This document shows positions 26,026 through 35,213 of a DNA stretch of 48,180 bases, in pieces. The DNA lies in contig JAFGRY010000007.1 of the NCBI GenBank assembly GCA_016934955.1, positions 1 through 48,180 on the forward strand, given 5' to 3'. The notes under the pieces were generated by a model that was given only the letters and a program-made list of their open reading frames with translations, was not told the DNA's origin and ran no database searches. The translations under genes were made by a program, and so were the position numbers. How positions within the stretch are numbered: the first letter of the stretch is position 1; each line of letters opens with the position of its first letter. The stretch comes from a bacterium (lineage in GTDB: Bacteria; Zhuqueibacterota; QNDG01; JAGLOF01).

Positions 26026-27315
26026 CTACTTCTCCACTTCTTCGAAATGGCCGGCCTTGCGGGTGTAGAGATTGATGATGACGGTTCCCAGGATGAGACA
26101 GGCGGCGAGCATATACCAGATTGTCTCGGGGTGCTGTCTGTCCAGGAAACATCCATAAAGTGTTGTGAAGATCACACCGCTGAGCGCTCCTCCGATTCCG
26201 ATCGAGAGAAAATTGGTCCCCATGTAGAGTCCCGCCTTTTCTTTCGGCGCCAGCCATGTGATATATTCCTGAATGCGCGGTGAGGATGCCATTTCGCCGA
26301 TTGCGAAGAGAAGAATGCCGAGAAAAACCAGGGCCGGGTGAAACACCACGGCAAAGCCGAGAAAGAGGTAGCCGGCGGCCATGACCAGCAGGCCCGCGGA
26401 AAACGTGGGAATGGCCTTGAAACGTTCGGCGATCCTGGAAACGAACACCTGGAGAATCATGATGATGTATCCGGAATGGGAGATCGCCTCCCCGAGAAGC
26501 CTGCGTGTTCCGTCATCATCGGCCCTGGAGAGAAAATCGGCTACCGGTCTGCCGAACATGGCGCGGATGATGGTGTAGAGCCGGGCTGTGTCGACATTCT
26601 CGTTGACATAGACGGCGGCCAGGTTGAAAAACGCCCAGAAGGGCAGCCAGAAAAAGAGCCCCAGCAGCACGAGAAAAACGGCAAACTTCAGATCGGAGAG
26701 GGCTATGGCCAGGTCCCTGAATTTTTTCTTCAGCGTCAGTCCTTCCATCTCCCGCGGGGGCTCTTTGTAAAAGAAAATGGTGATCAGCAGCATGAGGCCG
26801 ATTGACGCGGCTCCGGCGAGAAAGGCGTTGTTCCAGGAGACGGCCCGCAACCGTCCCATGATCACCGGGCCGAATGAGGCGCCGATGTTGACCATGGCGT
26901 AAAAAATGCCGAATCCCAGCGTTTTATTTGTCTGGTCCGTCACCGCTCTGACCGTACCCGAGATCAGCGGTTTGAAAATGCCGGCAGCCAGTCCGATGCT
27001 GAGCATGGTGAGGGCAATGCCGGAAAATGATTTTGTCAGCATGAGCAGCAGTACGGACGGCAGATAGGCGAGATAGGATACAATCAGCATCTTCTTGAAG
27101 CCGAAGCGGTCGGCGAAGGTCCCGGAAAGCACCGGAATAATGTAGGAGAAGGCGAGAAAGACCGACTGGACGATGCCGAGCTGTCCCTTGCTGAATCCCA
27201 GGTGCTCCATGTAGATGCCGAAGCCGAGGTAGATGCCGTAATAGGCGAAACGTTCCAGGATTTCAACGCTGTTCGCAATCCAGAACACTTTGGGGAAAGG
27301 AGAACGTCGTGTCAT
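26026..27315 (-). CDS. MFS transporter, POT/oligopeptide-like
   Basis: The 429-residue polytopic protein has about 12 hydrophobic segments. The N-terminus, NSVEILERFAYYGIYLGFGIYM, resembles the E-x-x-E-R-F-x-Y-Y-G motif of proton-dependent oligopeptide transporters. The loop 2-3 motif GTFADRFGFKKML is the classical MFS signature. The length is that of a standard 12-TM MFS protein. It is the last gene of the sugar operon, starting 24 bases after the GH2 gene and having GGAAGGAA before its ATG. In that context it may take up or export an oligosaccharide or monosaccharide. The POT-like motif warns against assuming a sugar substrate. Confidence 0.85.
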   Translation of the reverse strand: MTRRSPFPKVFWIANSVEILERFAYYGIYLGFGIYMEHLGFSKGQLGIVQSVFLAFSYIIPVLSGTFADRFGFKKMLIVSYLAYLPSVLLLMLTKSFSGIALTMLSIGLAAGIFKPLISGTVRAVTDQTNKTLGFGIFYAMVNIGASFGPVIMGRLRAVSWNNAFLAGAASIGLMLLITIFFYKEPPREMEGLTLKKKFRDLAIALSDLKFAVFLVLLGLFFWLPFWAFFNLAAVYVNENVDTARLYTIIRAMFGRPVADFLSRADDDGTRRLLGEAISHSGYIIMILQVFVSRIAERFKAIPTFSAGLLVMAAGYLFLGFAVVFHPALVFLGILLFAIGEMASSPRIQEYITWLAPKEKAGLYMGTNFLSIGIGGALSGVIFTTLYGCFLDRQHPETIWYMLAACLILGTVIINLYTRKAGHFEEVEK

Positions 27316-27339
27316 CGGGGTTCCTTCCGGTCAGGTGCG

Positions 27340-30300
27340 CTATTTGATGTTGATCATGCGAATTGTCCGGTGCTCGTTTTCCGAGCTGATCCTGCAGAGA
27401 TATGTGCCGCTCGATGTGTCGTTGCCTTCAGCGTCTTTGCCGTCCCAGAAGAGGGTGTAGCCGCCGGGATCCTGCTCCCGGTCGGAGAGTGTTCTGATGC
27501 GCCTGCCATTGAGGTTGTAGATGGTGACGGTAACCCGGCTTTTTCGAGTGACAAAGTATTCAATGGATGTGCCTGCATTGAAGGGATTCGGATAATTCTG
27601 TGCCAGTATGAAGGTGCCTTCAGTATTGCCGGAGGAAGCGGGAGATGAAAGCACCGGTGGGAAGATGTCATACGATTTACTGCTCAGCGGGCCACCGGCA
27701 TATCCGGCCGTATTGCCGTGTTCGTCGCGGAATGTCACCCGAATAGTATCCGATGGGTGCCATGCGTTGTTGAAACCGGCGCACTGAATGTAAAGTATAG
27801 TATCTTCAGGCGCAGTCCTGTCGAGTCGCCATTCCAGCACCGATGTTGTATCATTGCCGAGCCAGGCAACGGCGGTGATCGTCTCATGGTGTTGGAACAA
27901 TGGTCCGAAGGGCACCACAGCGAGATGAGGCGGTCCGGGCAGCGCAGTACCGGCAGGCTGCAGCGGGGCAAAGGGTAATGGTTTAGCCGTTCCCTCTTCC
28001 GGCCAGGTCGCCGAAGCGCTGACATCAATGAAGTAGGGATGTCCGGGGACGAGTGTGAAGTCGGTGAATGCAAAGCCTGGGATATGCTGTACATAGTTCT
28101 GGGTTACCGCATTCCAGTAGGATACACTTTCACAGTTCGGGATATCGGCCAAAAGCTGGGATGCTTTTGTCAATGCATGTTTGCTGAATGGCAGCGTGAT
28201 AAAGTGGATATTTGTCGTGCCGCTCTGATAGGAGAGCGAATAGGTAAATTCAGTGACCAGGCCGCTGATCGTCCAGGAGGTTTCTCCGGTCATGTTAACC
28301 ATGACGGGCCCGCCCGGATCGAGGGCAAAATTCGAGCCGGCTATTTGCGGCACGTACTGCTGAAACCCCTGGTAGGGCGCCGACCAGGAAGCGACGGAAG
28401 TACAGAGGGCAACAGAGGACCTCAGTGCAGCAGCACTCGTCGCCGCACCGTTGAATGGTACGGCTATAGCATTGAAATCGGTGCCCGCTGTTACCCTGAG
28501 CTGATAGGTGATATACCCGGCAATCTCTGATGCTTCGGATTGGCGGCCATCGCTGTCGATGGCGGTTACCCGGTAAAAATTGCAGAGTTCAGCGGGACCG
28601 GGGATGTCGCTGAATGTCGTATCTGTGACGGTGAACGAATCGGTATCAGCTGGGTTGAACCCGATATCACTGCTGCGGAAGATCCGGTATGATTCGATGG
28701 AGGCCGGCTGGCCATTGGTATCGGCGGTGACGGTATTCCAGGTCAGCCGGGCAGTGCCTGAGGAGAATGCTATTTCCAGCGCTTGCGGCTTTTTCGGTGC
28801 CACCGGCTCCCAGACCCCGTTTTCGAGGCTGGTGAAAGGATAGTCCTCGGAAAATCGCGGTTGACCGTTTTTAAATGTATTCAGTCTCAGATAAAAACGT
28901 TTGTCCTCCGGGACGATTGGTGCTTTGAATGTGATATCAGTTTCGGCCATTCCGCCGGGCGGAAATGAAACAATAAGCGTGTCTGTTTTCAGGACCCGGC
29001 CGTCGAGAACGACGTCCCATGAAACGGTGATAGGTGCATCGACATTTTCGTTATTGAATATATACAGATGCCGGAAGATCTCTTCACTTTCATTAACTCT
29101 CGGTACCGACGGGAAGGCGTCGAACTCATAATAGGCGCTGTCAAAGACAGCCACCGGATTGAATGAGTTTTTAAGAAATTCGATCTCATTTTCTGTCGGG
29201 TGCCACCCGCTGTAATCTGCGGAAAAAAATTCGGGATTGGGGTGCCAGGCCCAGTCCAGCCGGTACGGCCTGATATCGGCCCAGCGCCCTATGCGCATGG
29301 CCCGGGATTTCAGGCACTGGTACCGTATCCGCTCGCTTTCCGGGATAAGGCCCCGGGACCATTCAAATTCTCCGTGGCTGGAGGGGATGTCTTCATAGCG
29401 GTAGGTATTGATATCATAGAGACCTTCAAGTGGAATCCCGCCATTGGGAAATCCGTAGATATAGTGGTATGATCCTATATTTGCGAGTCCTTCTATGTCG
29501 AAGTCCCCTTCAAAGAAAACGGGACGCGTATCGTCCGTTTCGGTAACCGCGGTTCCGAACCGATAAATCTGCTCCGCTGTAAAATGCCTGGAGGGAAAAT
29601 ACATCTCGTTGGAGGCGCTCCAGATGACAATGGAGGGATGGTTGCGATCACGCTTGACCCAGTTGTTTTGCCAGGTGCGTGCATTGATAATGAATTGTTC
29701 CTGCCGGTCCGCTGTCATGGCATATATCGCCGATTCGGCGATAACGAGCATCCCTTTTTCATCGCAGATGTCGAGCATCCAGGGCGCGGGCGGCTCCTGA
29801 TGGAGCCTGATAACGTTGCAGTTCAGCGAAAGCAAGGAGTCCACTACCTGCTCCCAGTTGGTCTGATCAGGGATCAAATACTGCCAGTATCGTTTTTCGC
29901 CATGCAGCACAATATTGTCACCAAGCAGCGTGATCCTGCGGCCGTTGAGGTAGAAATCGGTTCCCTGCTGTTTGAACTGCCGGAACCCGAATCTGGTGGT
30001 TTTACTGTTGATCTCGATACCGTTTCTAAGCAGAGACGCCTTGATTTCATAGAGGCGGGGGTTGCTCGGGGACCAGGGCTGTACATCGGGCCAGCTGTAT
30101 GTAAATGTGAGCCGCGTGAGACTGTCGGGCTGCAGCAGGAATGATTGTGTGCCGATAATACGCACAGGGTCAATGATGCTGAGCCGGCAGGAGCCGGACG
30201 TGATCGACTCTCCGGCATTGTGTACAGTCACCGTCGCGGTGAGAATCATATTGTCGATGGAAGTCTTGATATACATGTCTTCAATGTAAAGGCTGGATCT

Positions 30301-30915
30301 TGACAGCAGAGAGACGTCGCCGGTAATCCCGTTGTTCATACGGTGGCCATAGAATCCAATGGGCCAGAGAGGATACTCTTCCAGCCCCTGGAAAAAGAGA
30401 AGATTGTTGTTGCCGATTATCTCGACAGTGAGCGTATTGTTCGAGGACGGGACCGTGACATGGTCGGTGATATCCACCTCAAAAGGGAGAAAGCCGCCGT
30501 AATGGGTGAGGATTGGTGATCCGTTAACCGACACGATACAGCCGAAGTTCACCGATTCAAAACGGAGATATATCCGTTGACCCGCCATATCGGCTCCGAT
30601 ATTGAACGTGCGCCTGTAAATGGCATGCCTTGTTTCTTCAAATATTCGCCAGATATTGTCTGGACCGTCTCCACTTATGACAAACCGGCCGGTTACCGGG
30701 TGTGTTATGTAAAATCCCGGAACCTTAATGGTCGTTGTGTTGAATCCCTCCGGAGTAATTTCCCAGGTGCCGTTCAGGCTGATAACGGACATGGCGGCGA
30801 TTCGTTCAGCTGCTTTACGGTCATCTGCCGCGGCGGGGCCGGCCATGAATAGTGCGGCGAGGAAAAATCCGCATAATATTCGTCCCATGTGATGCTGTGT
30901 TTGGGGAATTGCCAT
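27340..30915 (-). CDS. Secreted glycoside hydrolase family 2 enzyme with FnIII and sorting domain
   Basis: The 1191-residue protein starts with a signal peptide (ILCGFFLAALFMAGPAAA, ending near residue 30). A GH2 sugar-binding domain (about 45-205) and an immunoglobulin-like domain (about 205-312) follow. The TIM-barrel domain (about 318-600) has the acid/base Glu437 in IWSASNEM; the nucleophile is probably Glu516 in SSHGEFEW. A fibronectin III domain follows (TARLTWNTV region), then two related beta-rich repeats of unknown type. A type IX-like sorting domain closes the protein, from NYPNPFN at residue 1107. Family members are beta-galactosidases, glucuronidases and mannosidases; the adjoining galactokinase favours galactosides. 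ATG 30915 is chosen because GGAGG sits five bases upstream and it overlaps the galK stop (TAATG), implying coupled translation. Confidence 0.9.
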   Translation of the reverse strand: MAIPQTQHHMGRILCGFFLAALFMAGPAAADDRKAAERIAAMSVISLNGTWEITPEGFNTTTIKVPGFYITHPVTGRFVISGDGPDNIWRIFEETRHAIYRRTFNIGADMAGQRIYLRFESVNFGCIVSVNGSPILTHYGGFLPFEVDITDHVTVPSSNNTLTVEIIGNNNLLFFQGLEEYPLWPIGFYGHRMNNGITGDVSLLSRSSLYIEDMYIKTSIDNMILTATVTVHNAGESITSGSCRLSIIDPVRIIGTQSFLLQPDSLTRLTFTYSWPDVQPWSPSNPRLYEIKASLLRNGIEINSKTTRFGFRQFKQQGTDFYLNGRRITLLGDNIVLHGEKRYWQYLIPDQTNWEQVVDSLLSLNCNVIRLHQEPPAPWMLDICDEKGMLVIAESAIYAMTADRQEQFIINARTWQNNWVKRDRNHPSIVIWSASNEMYFPSRHFTAEQIYRFGTAVTETDDTRPVFFEGDFDIEGLANIGSYHYIYGFPNGGIPLEGLYDINTYRYEDIPSSHGEFEWSRGLIPESERIRYQCLKSRAMRIGRWADIRPYRLDWAWHPNPEFFSADYSGWHPTENEIEFLKNSFNPVAVFDSAYYEFDAFPSVPRVNESEEIFRHLYIFNNENVDAPITVSWDVVLDGRVLKTDTLIVSFPPGGMAETDITFKAPIVPEDKRFYLRLNTFKNGQPRFSEDYPFTSLENGVWEPVAPKKPQALEIAFSSGTARLTWNTVTADTNGQPASIESYRIFRSSDIGFNPADTDSFTVTDTTFSDIPGPAELCNFYRVTAIDSDGRQSEASEIAGYITYQLRVTAGTDFNAIAVPFNGAATSAAALRSSVALCTSVASWSAPYQGFQQYVPQIAGSNFALDPGGPVMVNMTGETSWTISGLVTEFTYSLSYQSGTTNIHFITLPFSKHALTKASQLLADIPNCESVSYWNAVTQNYVQHIPGFAFTDFTLVPGHPYFIDVSASATWPEEGTAKPLPFAPLQPAGTALPGPPHLAVVPFGPLFQHHETITAVAWLGNDTTSVLEWRLDRTAPEDTILYIQCAGFNNAWHPSDTIRVTFRDEHGNTAGYAGGPLSSKSYDIFPPVLSSPASSGNTEGTFILAQNYPNPFNAGTSIEYFVTRKSRVTVTIYNLNGRRIRTLSDREQDPGGYTLFWDGKDAEGNDTSSGTYLCRISSENEHRTIRMINIK

Positions 30916-32198
30916 TAATCCTCCACTGTCAGCCGGCATGTCCCTGTGCGCCGAATGGAAAGGTCCAGTACACTGCCGGTACCGAATACCGGCTCCATGA
31001 GATGCCGGTATTCATTGACGGTCTCCCGCGGCAGGAATACCTGGATCGTCCCCGCGAAGCCTCCGCCGTGAACACGGCAGGCTCCTTCTCCGGTATCCCT
31101 GATGAACGATTCGCTCAGGCTCAGGGCGAGGGAGAGCCCCTGCTCCCTGACGTTATGGTTCGAGTAGATATTCTGCAGCATCTTGTACGAGGAGTCCCCC
31201 GATTCGGAGATCAGATCGAGAAACCGGAGAACATCCCCCTTTTCCAGTGCCGTGACCTGTTGCAGGACCCGTTCGTTGTCATCGATGAAATGGAGCGCGC
31301 GCAGCACCGCCCTGTCCCCGCATGCGGCGCGAACAGCCTGTATGTCGTTCAGCACCTGAGACCGGGTCACGCCGCGCAGAGTCTGTTTGCCGAACATGCC
31401 GGCGACAGCCTGCATTTCAGCGGGAATAGAGGCGTAGTCATCGGTGAGGTCGGCGTGGTTGCCGCCGGTATCGACAACCAGCAGACGGTACCCGCTTGCT
31501 GCGAAATCGAAATCGACCCGTTCGACCCGGGGAGCGTCCGGTGTTTCAAAGTCAATGGTGATGATGCCGCCGACGGCACAGGCCGTCTGATCCATGAGGC
31601 CGCAGGGTTTGCCGAAGTAGGCGTTTTCCGCGAACTGGGCAATGCGGGCGACGGTCACCGGATCGATCGTTCCTCCGTTGTAGAACGCGTTCATAACGGT
31701 GGCGATCAGGACCTCTATCGAGGCGGAAGAGCTGAGTCCGGATCCGACGAGGACGTCGCCGGCCATGCAGGCTCGCCAGCCGCCGATACTGAACCCTGCC
31801 CGTTTCATGCCCGCGGCAATGCCGCGAATGAGCGCCGCTGTCGTTCCCTTTTCAGCCCCGTGAACGGCGAGATCGGAGATGTCGACACTGAAGGGTGTCT
31901 CATAGCCTTCGGAATAAAGAGAGACCGACATGTCATCGACAGGGCCGGCGGCTGCCGCTGAATCAAGGTTGATCGATGCGGCCAGAACACGCCCGTGGTT
32001 GTGGTCGGTGTGATTTCCGCCGATCTCGGTTCGTCCCGGTGTGCTGAACAATGCTTTCGGGGCTGTTCCGAACCGCTCCCTGAACTGCCGTGTCAGCCGT
32101 TCATACCTGGCTTTTTGGGCGGAGACCGCTTCCGGGCCGCTGCAGAGCGACGTCAGCGTACTCACCGGTATTCCGGCTCCTGTGCGACTACTGGTCAT
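30915..32198 (-). CDS. galK: Galactokinase (GHMP kinase)
   Basis: The 427-residue GHMP kinase phosphorylates galactose at C1 with ATP, the entry step of the Leloir pathway. The galactokinase signature is present in variant form, GRTEIGGNHTDHNHG (55-69), in place of the usual GRVNLIGEHTDYN. The Glu and Tyr of the classical motif are thus replaced by Asn and His. The ATP-binding loop is VGSGLSSSAS (151-160), and a catalytic Asp lies in CGLMDQTACAVGG. The variant occurs in one branch of proteins called galactokinases, so another hexose is possible. GGGAGA precedes the ATG; the stop overlaps the GH2 start. No galT or galE is encoded in the window. Confidence 0.9.
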   Translation of the reverse strand: MTSSRTGAGIPVSTLTSLCSGPEAVSAQKARYERLTRQFRERFGTAPKALFSTPGRTEIGGNHTDHNHGRVLAASINLDSAAAAGPVDDMSVSLYSEGYETPFSVDISDLAVHGAEKGTTAALIRGIAAGMKRAGFSIGGWRACMAGDVLVGSGLSSSASIEVLIATVMNAFYNGGTIDPVTVARIAQFAENAYFGKPCGLMDQTACAVGGIITIDFETPDAPRVERVDFDFAASGYRLLVVDTGGNHADLTDDYASIPAEMQAVAGMFGKQTLRGVTRSQVLNDIQAVRAACGDRAVLRALHFIDDNERVLQQVTALEKGDVLRFLDLISESGDSSYKMLQNIYSNHNVREQGLSLALSLSESFIRDTGEGACRVHGGGFAGTIQVFLPRETVNEYRHLMEPVFGTGSVLDLSIRRTGTCRLTVED

Positions 32199-32210
32199 AC
32201 TGTCTCCCGG

Positions 32211-34076
32211 CTACCAGAATACCGCGTACAAGACCAGGGTCATGATGATGACAACCAGGCCCAGCGCTTTCGCGGTCTTTGATGCTTCCAGGTCAATGGT
32301 CGATCGCACCCGGATCTTCTTGGGTTCAGCCAGGGGCCTGATGAGCGTAATGACGGTCATGACAAGCAGTACTCCGGCAAAGGAAACAGCCATCCGGTCC
32401 AGAAACGCGAGACCGGGCAGCAGCATTTTAAGCAGTCCGTAGATGAGCGGATTGATGATCAGTCCGACGATGCCGCAGAGAGCCGGCGCCCGCTTGACGA
32501 TAATGCCGAAGAGAAAGACCGCCAGAATGCCCGGAGAGATGAATCCCTGAAATTCCTGAATGTAGGTAAAAATACCGCTGAATTTCGGATCTCCCAGTAA
32601 GGGAGAGATGAAGCAGCCTATGCCCACGAATACACCGACGCAGATGCGGCCGATCAGTACCAGGGCCTTTTCCGAGGCCTCTTTGCTGATGTGTTTCTTG
32701 AATATGTCCATGGTGAAGATCGTCGAGGCGGAGTTGAGCATGGAGGCGAGGGAGCTGATGACCGCGCCCAGAATGGCGGCGAGAATGAATCCCTGAAGGC
32801 CCCTGCCGCCGGGGACGAGTTTGGCGATGAGCAGTCCGAAGGCGGTGTCGTACTTGTAGCCGATAAGTGCTCTGGTAACAGGCGCGACGCCCTTTTCCTC
32901 GGCCGCCTGCCGGGCTGCTTCGTTGTGCAGGGCCAGTTCCACCGCTTTTTCCGGGTGATGGGAGGCCCAGCCGTCGTCGAAGGAGATGACAACCGGCGCC
33001 GATACCTCAGCGGTGCCGCTCTGTATCTCTTCGTACAGGGAGAGCACCTCTTCATTGGCTATAATGGTCGCCGGATCACGGGAGGCTTCGGCGGCCATAT
33101 CACCACTGAAGATGTTGAAGGCCATGATGCCGGGGAAGACGATGATGAAGGGGATGATCAGCTTCAGCGCCGCGGCGAAAACCACCCCTTTTTGCCCCTG
33201 GCTGAGAGACTTCGATCCCAGGGTTCGCTGAGTGATATACTGGTTCAGGCCCCAATAGTAGAAATTCGGAATCCAGAGCCCCACAACCAGGGCGGTCCAG
33301 GGAAGGATCAGATCGGTCTTGGGAAGCACCATATGCAGTTTGTCACTGTTGAGCGCGAAAAAGCGGGTGATACCCCCCGAGGATTCAGTGAGCCCCTCAA
33401 CCGCGGCATTGGTATGGGTGATGTCGGCAAGCGGCATGGCGCCCAGTCTGGTGAAGGCGAGATAGGTGATGACCGCGCCGCCGATAATGAGCGCCGACCC
33501 CTGGAAGAGATCCGCCCAGGCGCATGCTTTGAGCCCGCCGCTGGCGACATAGACCGCGGCCACGATGCCGATGAGCCAGGACGCGGAAGTGACGTTTATC
33601 GGGATGCCCAGGATCGTTTTACCGGCAAAGAGCGTGTGCACGGTCAGCGCGCCCGAGTAGATAACGGCGGCGATGGTGACGCCGACGTAAATGATGATCA
33701 TAAATCCCGCCATGATGCTGCGGGAAGCGGGACTGTAACGGTGTTCCAGGTATTCGGGTATCGTGTAAATACCGGTTCTGAGGAATTTCGGCAGAAAAAC
33801 GAAGGCGACAATCACGAGAGTTATGGCGGCCATCCATTCGTAACTGGCGATGGCCAGGCCGACATAATCCGCGGCCTGACCGGACATGCCGACAAACTGC
33901 TCGGTGGAGATATTGGCCGCGATGAGCGAGAATCCGATCAGCCACCAGCTGAGCCCCCGTCCGGCGAGGAAATAATCTTCACTGGTTTCTTCCCTTTTGC
34001 TTTTGTAGAGGCTGACACTGATCACAACTGCGAAAAACGCGAGAAAAACGGTGATATCGAGCGGTCTCAGGTACAT
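32211..34076 (-). CDS. Sodium:solute symporter (SSS/SGLT-like), probable sugar uptake
   Basis: The 621-residue inner-membrane protein has about 14 hydrophobic segments and the SGLT-type landmarks: EDYFLAGRGLSWWLIGFSL in TM1-2, SGGLKACAWADLFQG, and LNSASTIFTMDIF near the sodium site. The usual QY-containing helix reads GLNQYITQRTLGSKS. Between two helices in the second half there is a hydrophilic insert of about 75 residues (SFDDGWASHHPEKAVELALH region) that short SGLT proteins lack. ATG 34076 is chosen because GAGGA precedes it at normal distance; the frame is open to 34184 but crosses the predicted promoter. It is the first gene of the operon symporter, galK, GH2, MFS. The gap to galK is 12 bases. 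Confidence 0.92.
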   Translation of the reverse strand: MYLRPLDITVFLAFFAVVISVSLYKSKREETSEDYFLAGRGLSWWLIGFSLIAANISTEQFVGMSGQAADYVGLAIASYEWMAAITLVIVAFVFLPKFLRTGIYTIPEYLEHRYSPASRSIMAGFMIIIYVGVTIAAVIYSGALTVHTLFAGKTILGIPINVTSASWLIGIVAAVYVASGGLKACAWADLFQGSALIIGGAVITYLAFTRLGAMPLADITHTNAAVEGLTESSGGITRFFALNSDKLHMVLPKTDLILPWTALVVGLWIPNFYYWGLNQYITQRTLGSKSLSQGQKGVVFAAALKLIIPFIIVFPGIMAFNIFSGDMAAEASRDPATIIANEEVLSLYEEIQSGTAEVSAPVVISFDDGWASHHPEKAVELALHNEAARQAAEEKGVAPVTRALIGYKYDTAFGLLIAKLVPGGRGLQGFILAAILGAVISSLASMLNSASTIFTMDIFKKHISKEASEKALVLIGRICVGVFVGIGCFISPLLGDPKFSGIFTYIQEFQGFISPGILAVFLFGIIVKRAPALCGIVGLIINPLIYGLLKMLLPGLAFLDRMAVSFAGVLLVMTVITLIRPLAEPKKIRVRSTIDLEASKTAKALGLVVIIMTLVLYAVFW

Positions 34077-34155
34077 GGTGGCGTCCTCATCCTTGTTTGG
34101 GGTTGCGCTTCGCCGTACATTCGCTGCAGGTGTCACTGACTGCAGGTAAGTATAA

Positions 34156-34184
34156 AATTTAGCAGAATTAAGGTTTATTGTCAA
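34156..34184 (-). promoter_or_regulatory. Promoter of the galactoside operon
   Basis: On the minus strand TTGACA (34184-34179) is followed after exactly 17 bases by TAAATT (34161-34156), a good sigma70-type promoter. The leader to the ATG at 34076 would be about 70-75 bases. I see no convincing palindromic operator. The region is shared with the divergent gene at 34321, whose own promoter I could not identify. Confidence 0.65.
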
Positions 34185-34320
34185 TAAAAAGATGGAGCGT
34201 CCGCCGTGCCTGGAAAATAAGATTGCAACACGGGGCTTTTCTCTGCGTATTGAATATCAGGCGGGTGTGGGGGGTCGGCGAACGAAGCGGTGATTCAGGG
34301 ACAAATATAAGGAGAACAAA

Positions 34321-35022
34321 ATGAAACCGCGCTCGAATATATTTTTATGGGGAGTGTTTCTGGTATGCCTGGGAGCTCTCTCGCTGCTCAACTCATTCGA
34401 TGTTATTCGTTTCGATGAGGAAGTCGGACCGGCAATGCTCTTTTTTTCCGCCGGGATCGTGCTGATCGTGGGCCATTTTTTCTTCAGCAAGAAGCTCTGG
34501 TCGCTGATTGTCGGCGGTATCTGTATGTTCATCGGTGTCGCGACCTATATCGACGCGACCGGGTTCATCAGGGATGAGTACATCGGCATCGCTCTGTTCG
34601 TCCTCACCGGGCTGATATTCCTGAGCGCGCTGCGGCAGGGGCGGAAAAACTGGTGGGCCATCATTCCCGGCGGGTACAGCCTGAGCATCGCCGCGCATAT
34701 CGCTCTGGATCTTTCCTGGCACGGAAGCGGATTGTGGCACAGCGTTGTCGTGTTCGGCGGCACCGGGCTGATTTTCGGTGCCATATTTCTGCTGAAGAAC
34801 GAAACCTACAATCTCGACTGGGCCAAGTACCCCAGCATCATTGCCTTCGCCATCTGTGCCCTGACGCTGTTCGCCGCCGATTTTGAAGATGTGGTGAGCC
34901 GCTTTTTCTTTCCGGTGCTGCTCATCGGTCTGGGCGCGCTGCTGCTTTTCAGGTCGACCAGAACATTGCAGGAATCCGATGACAAGCCGGCAGGCAAGGC
35001 CGGCAAGAAGAAGGAAGGGTGA
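34321..35022 (+). CDS. Eight-TM integral membrane protein of unknown function
   Basis: The 233-residue protein is almost wholly membrane-embedded, with eight hydrophobic segments in four close pairs and a Lys-rich C-terminal tail (GKAGKKKEG). Segment pairs such as WGVFLVCLGALSLLN and VGPAMLFFSAGIVLIVGHFF resemble the N-terminal membrane part of LiaF-like and DUF5668-type proteins. I cannot name a family with certainty, and no LiaF C-terminal domain is present. AAGGAG precedes the ATG at ideal distance. It stands alone, between the divergent sugar operon and its own strong terminator at 35063-35099. A role in envelope stress is only a guess from the loose resemblance. Confidence 0.85.
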   Translation: MKPRSNIFLWGVFLVCLGALSLLNSFDVIRFDEEVGPAMLFFSAGIVLIVGHFFFSKKLWSLIVGGICMFIGVATYIDATGFIRDEYIGIALFVLTGLIFLSALRQGRKNWWAIIPGGYSLSIAAHIALDLSWHGSGLWHSVVVFGGTGLIFGAIFLLKNETYNLDWAKYPSIIAFAICALTLFAADFEDVVSRFFFPVLLIGLGALLLFRSTRTLQESDDKPAGKAGKKKEG

Positions 35023-35062
35023 GCACCACCCGGTCCCTGACGTTACCTGAAAAAGTTCACGC

Positions 35063-35099
35063 ATGCCCGGCTCTGTTACCAGTGCCGGGCATTTTTTTT
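35063..35099 (+). terminator. Intrinsic terminator
   Basis: A perfect 9-base stem, ATGCCCGGC (35063-35071) with GCCGGGCAT (35084-35092), is followed by eight T residues (35092-35099). It ends the transcript of the membrane-protein gene and lies just before the promoter of the TetR cassette. Confidence 0.93.
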
Positions 35100-35106
35100 A
35101 AAGTGC

Positions 35107-35172
35107 TTGACTTTTATAAACAGGTGTTATATATTTTATACGAAATTCGTCAAATGAAACATTTTTCGTATA
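35107..35172 (+). promoter_or_regulatory. TetR-cassette promoter with downstream operator palindrome
   Basis: TTGACT (35107-35112), 17 bases, TATATT (35130-35135) form a good promoter. Just downstream, TATACGAAA (35137-35145) and TTTCGTATA (35164-35172) are perfect 9-base inverted arms. A smaller palindrome, ACGAA-A-TTCGT (35140-35150), is nested at the left. The site covers the expected transcription start, which suits repression by the TetR protein encoded at 35214. That link is inference from position. Confidence 0.7.
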
Positions 35173-35213
35173 TTTTTACGTATAATGTATAGGTCGTCCA
35201 AGGTAAGGCAGCC

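Noticed and set aside
30852..31961. 369-residue open frame antisense to galK
   Set aside because: Shadow of the GHMP kinase gene, with no signal for translation.
32691..34139. 482-residue open frame antisense to the sodium symporter
   Set aside because: Low-complexity Gly/Asp/Glu-rich translation without domain or RBS; the symporter on the other strand is certain.
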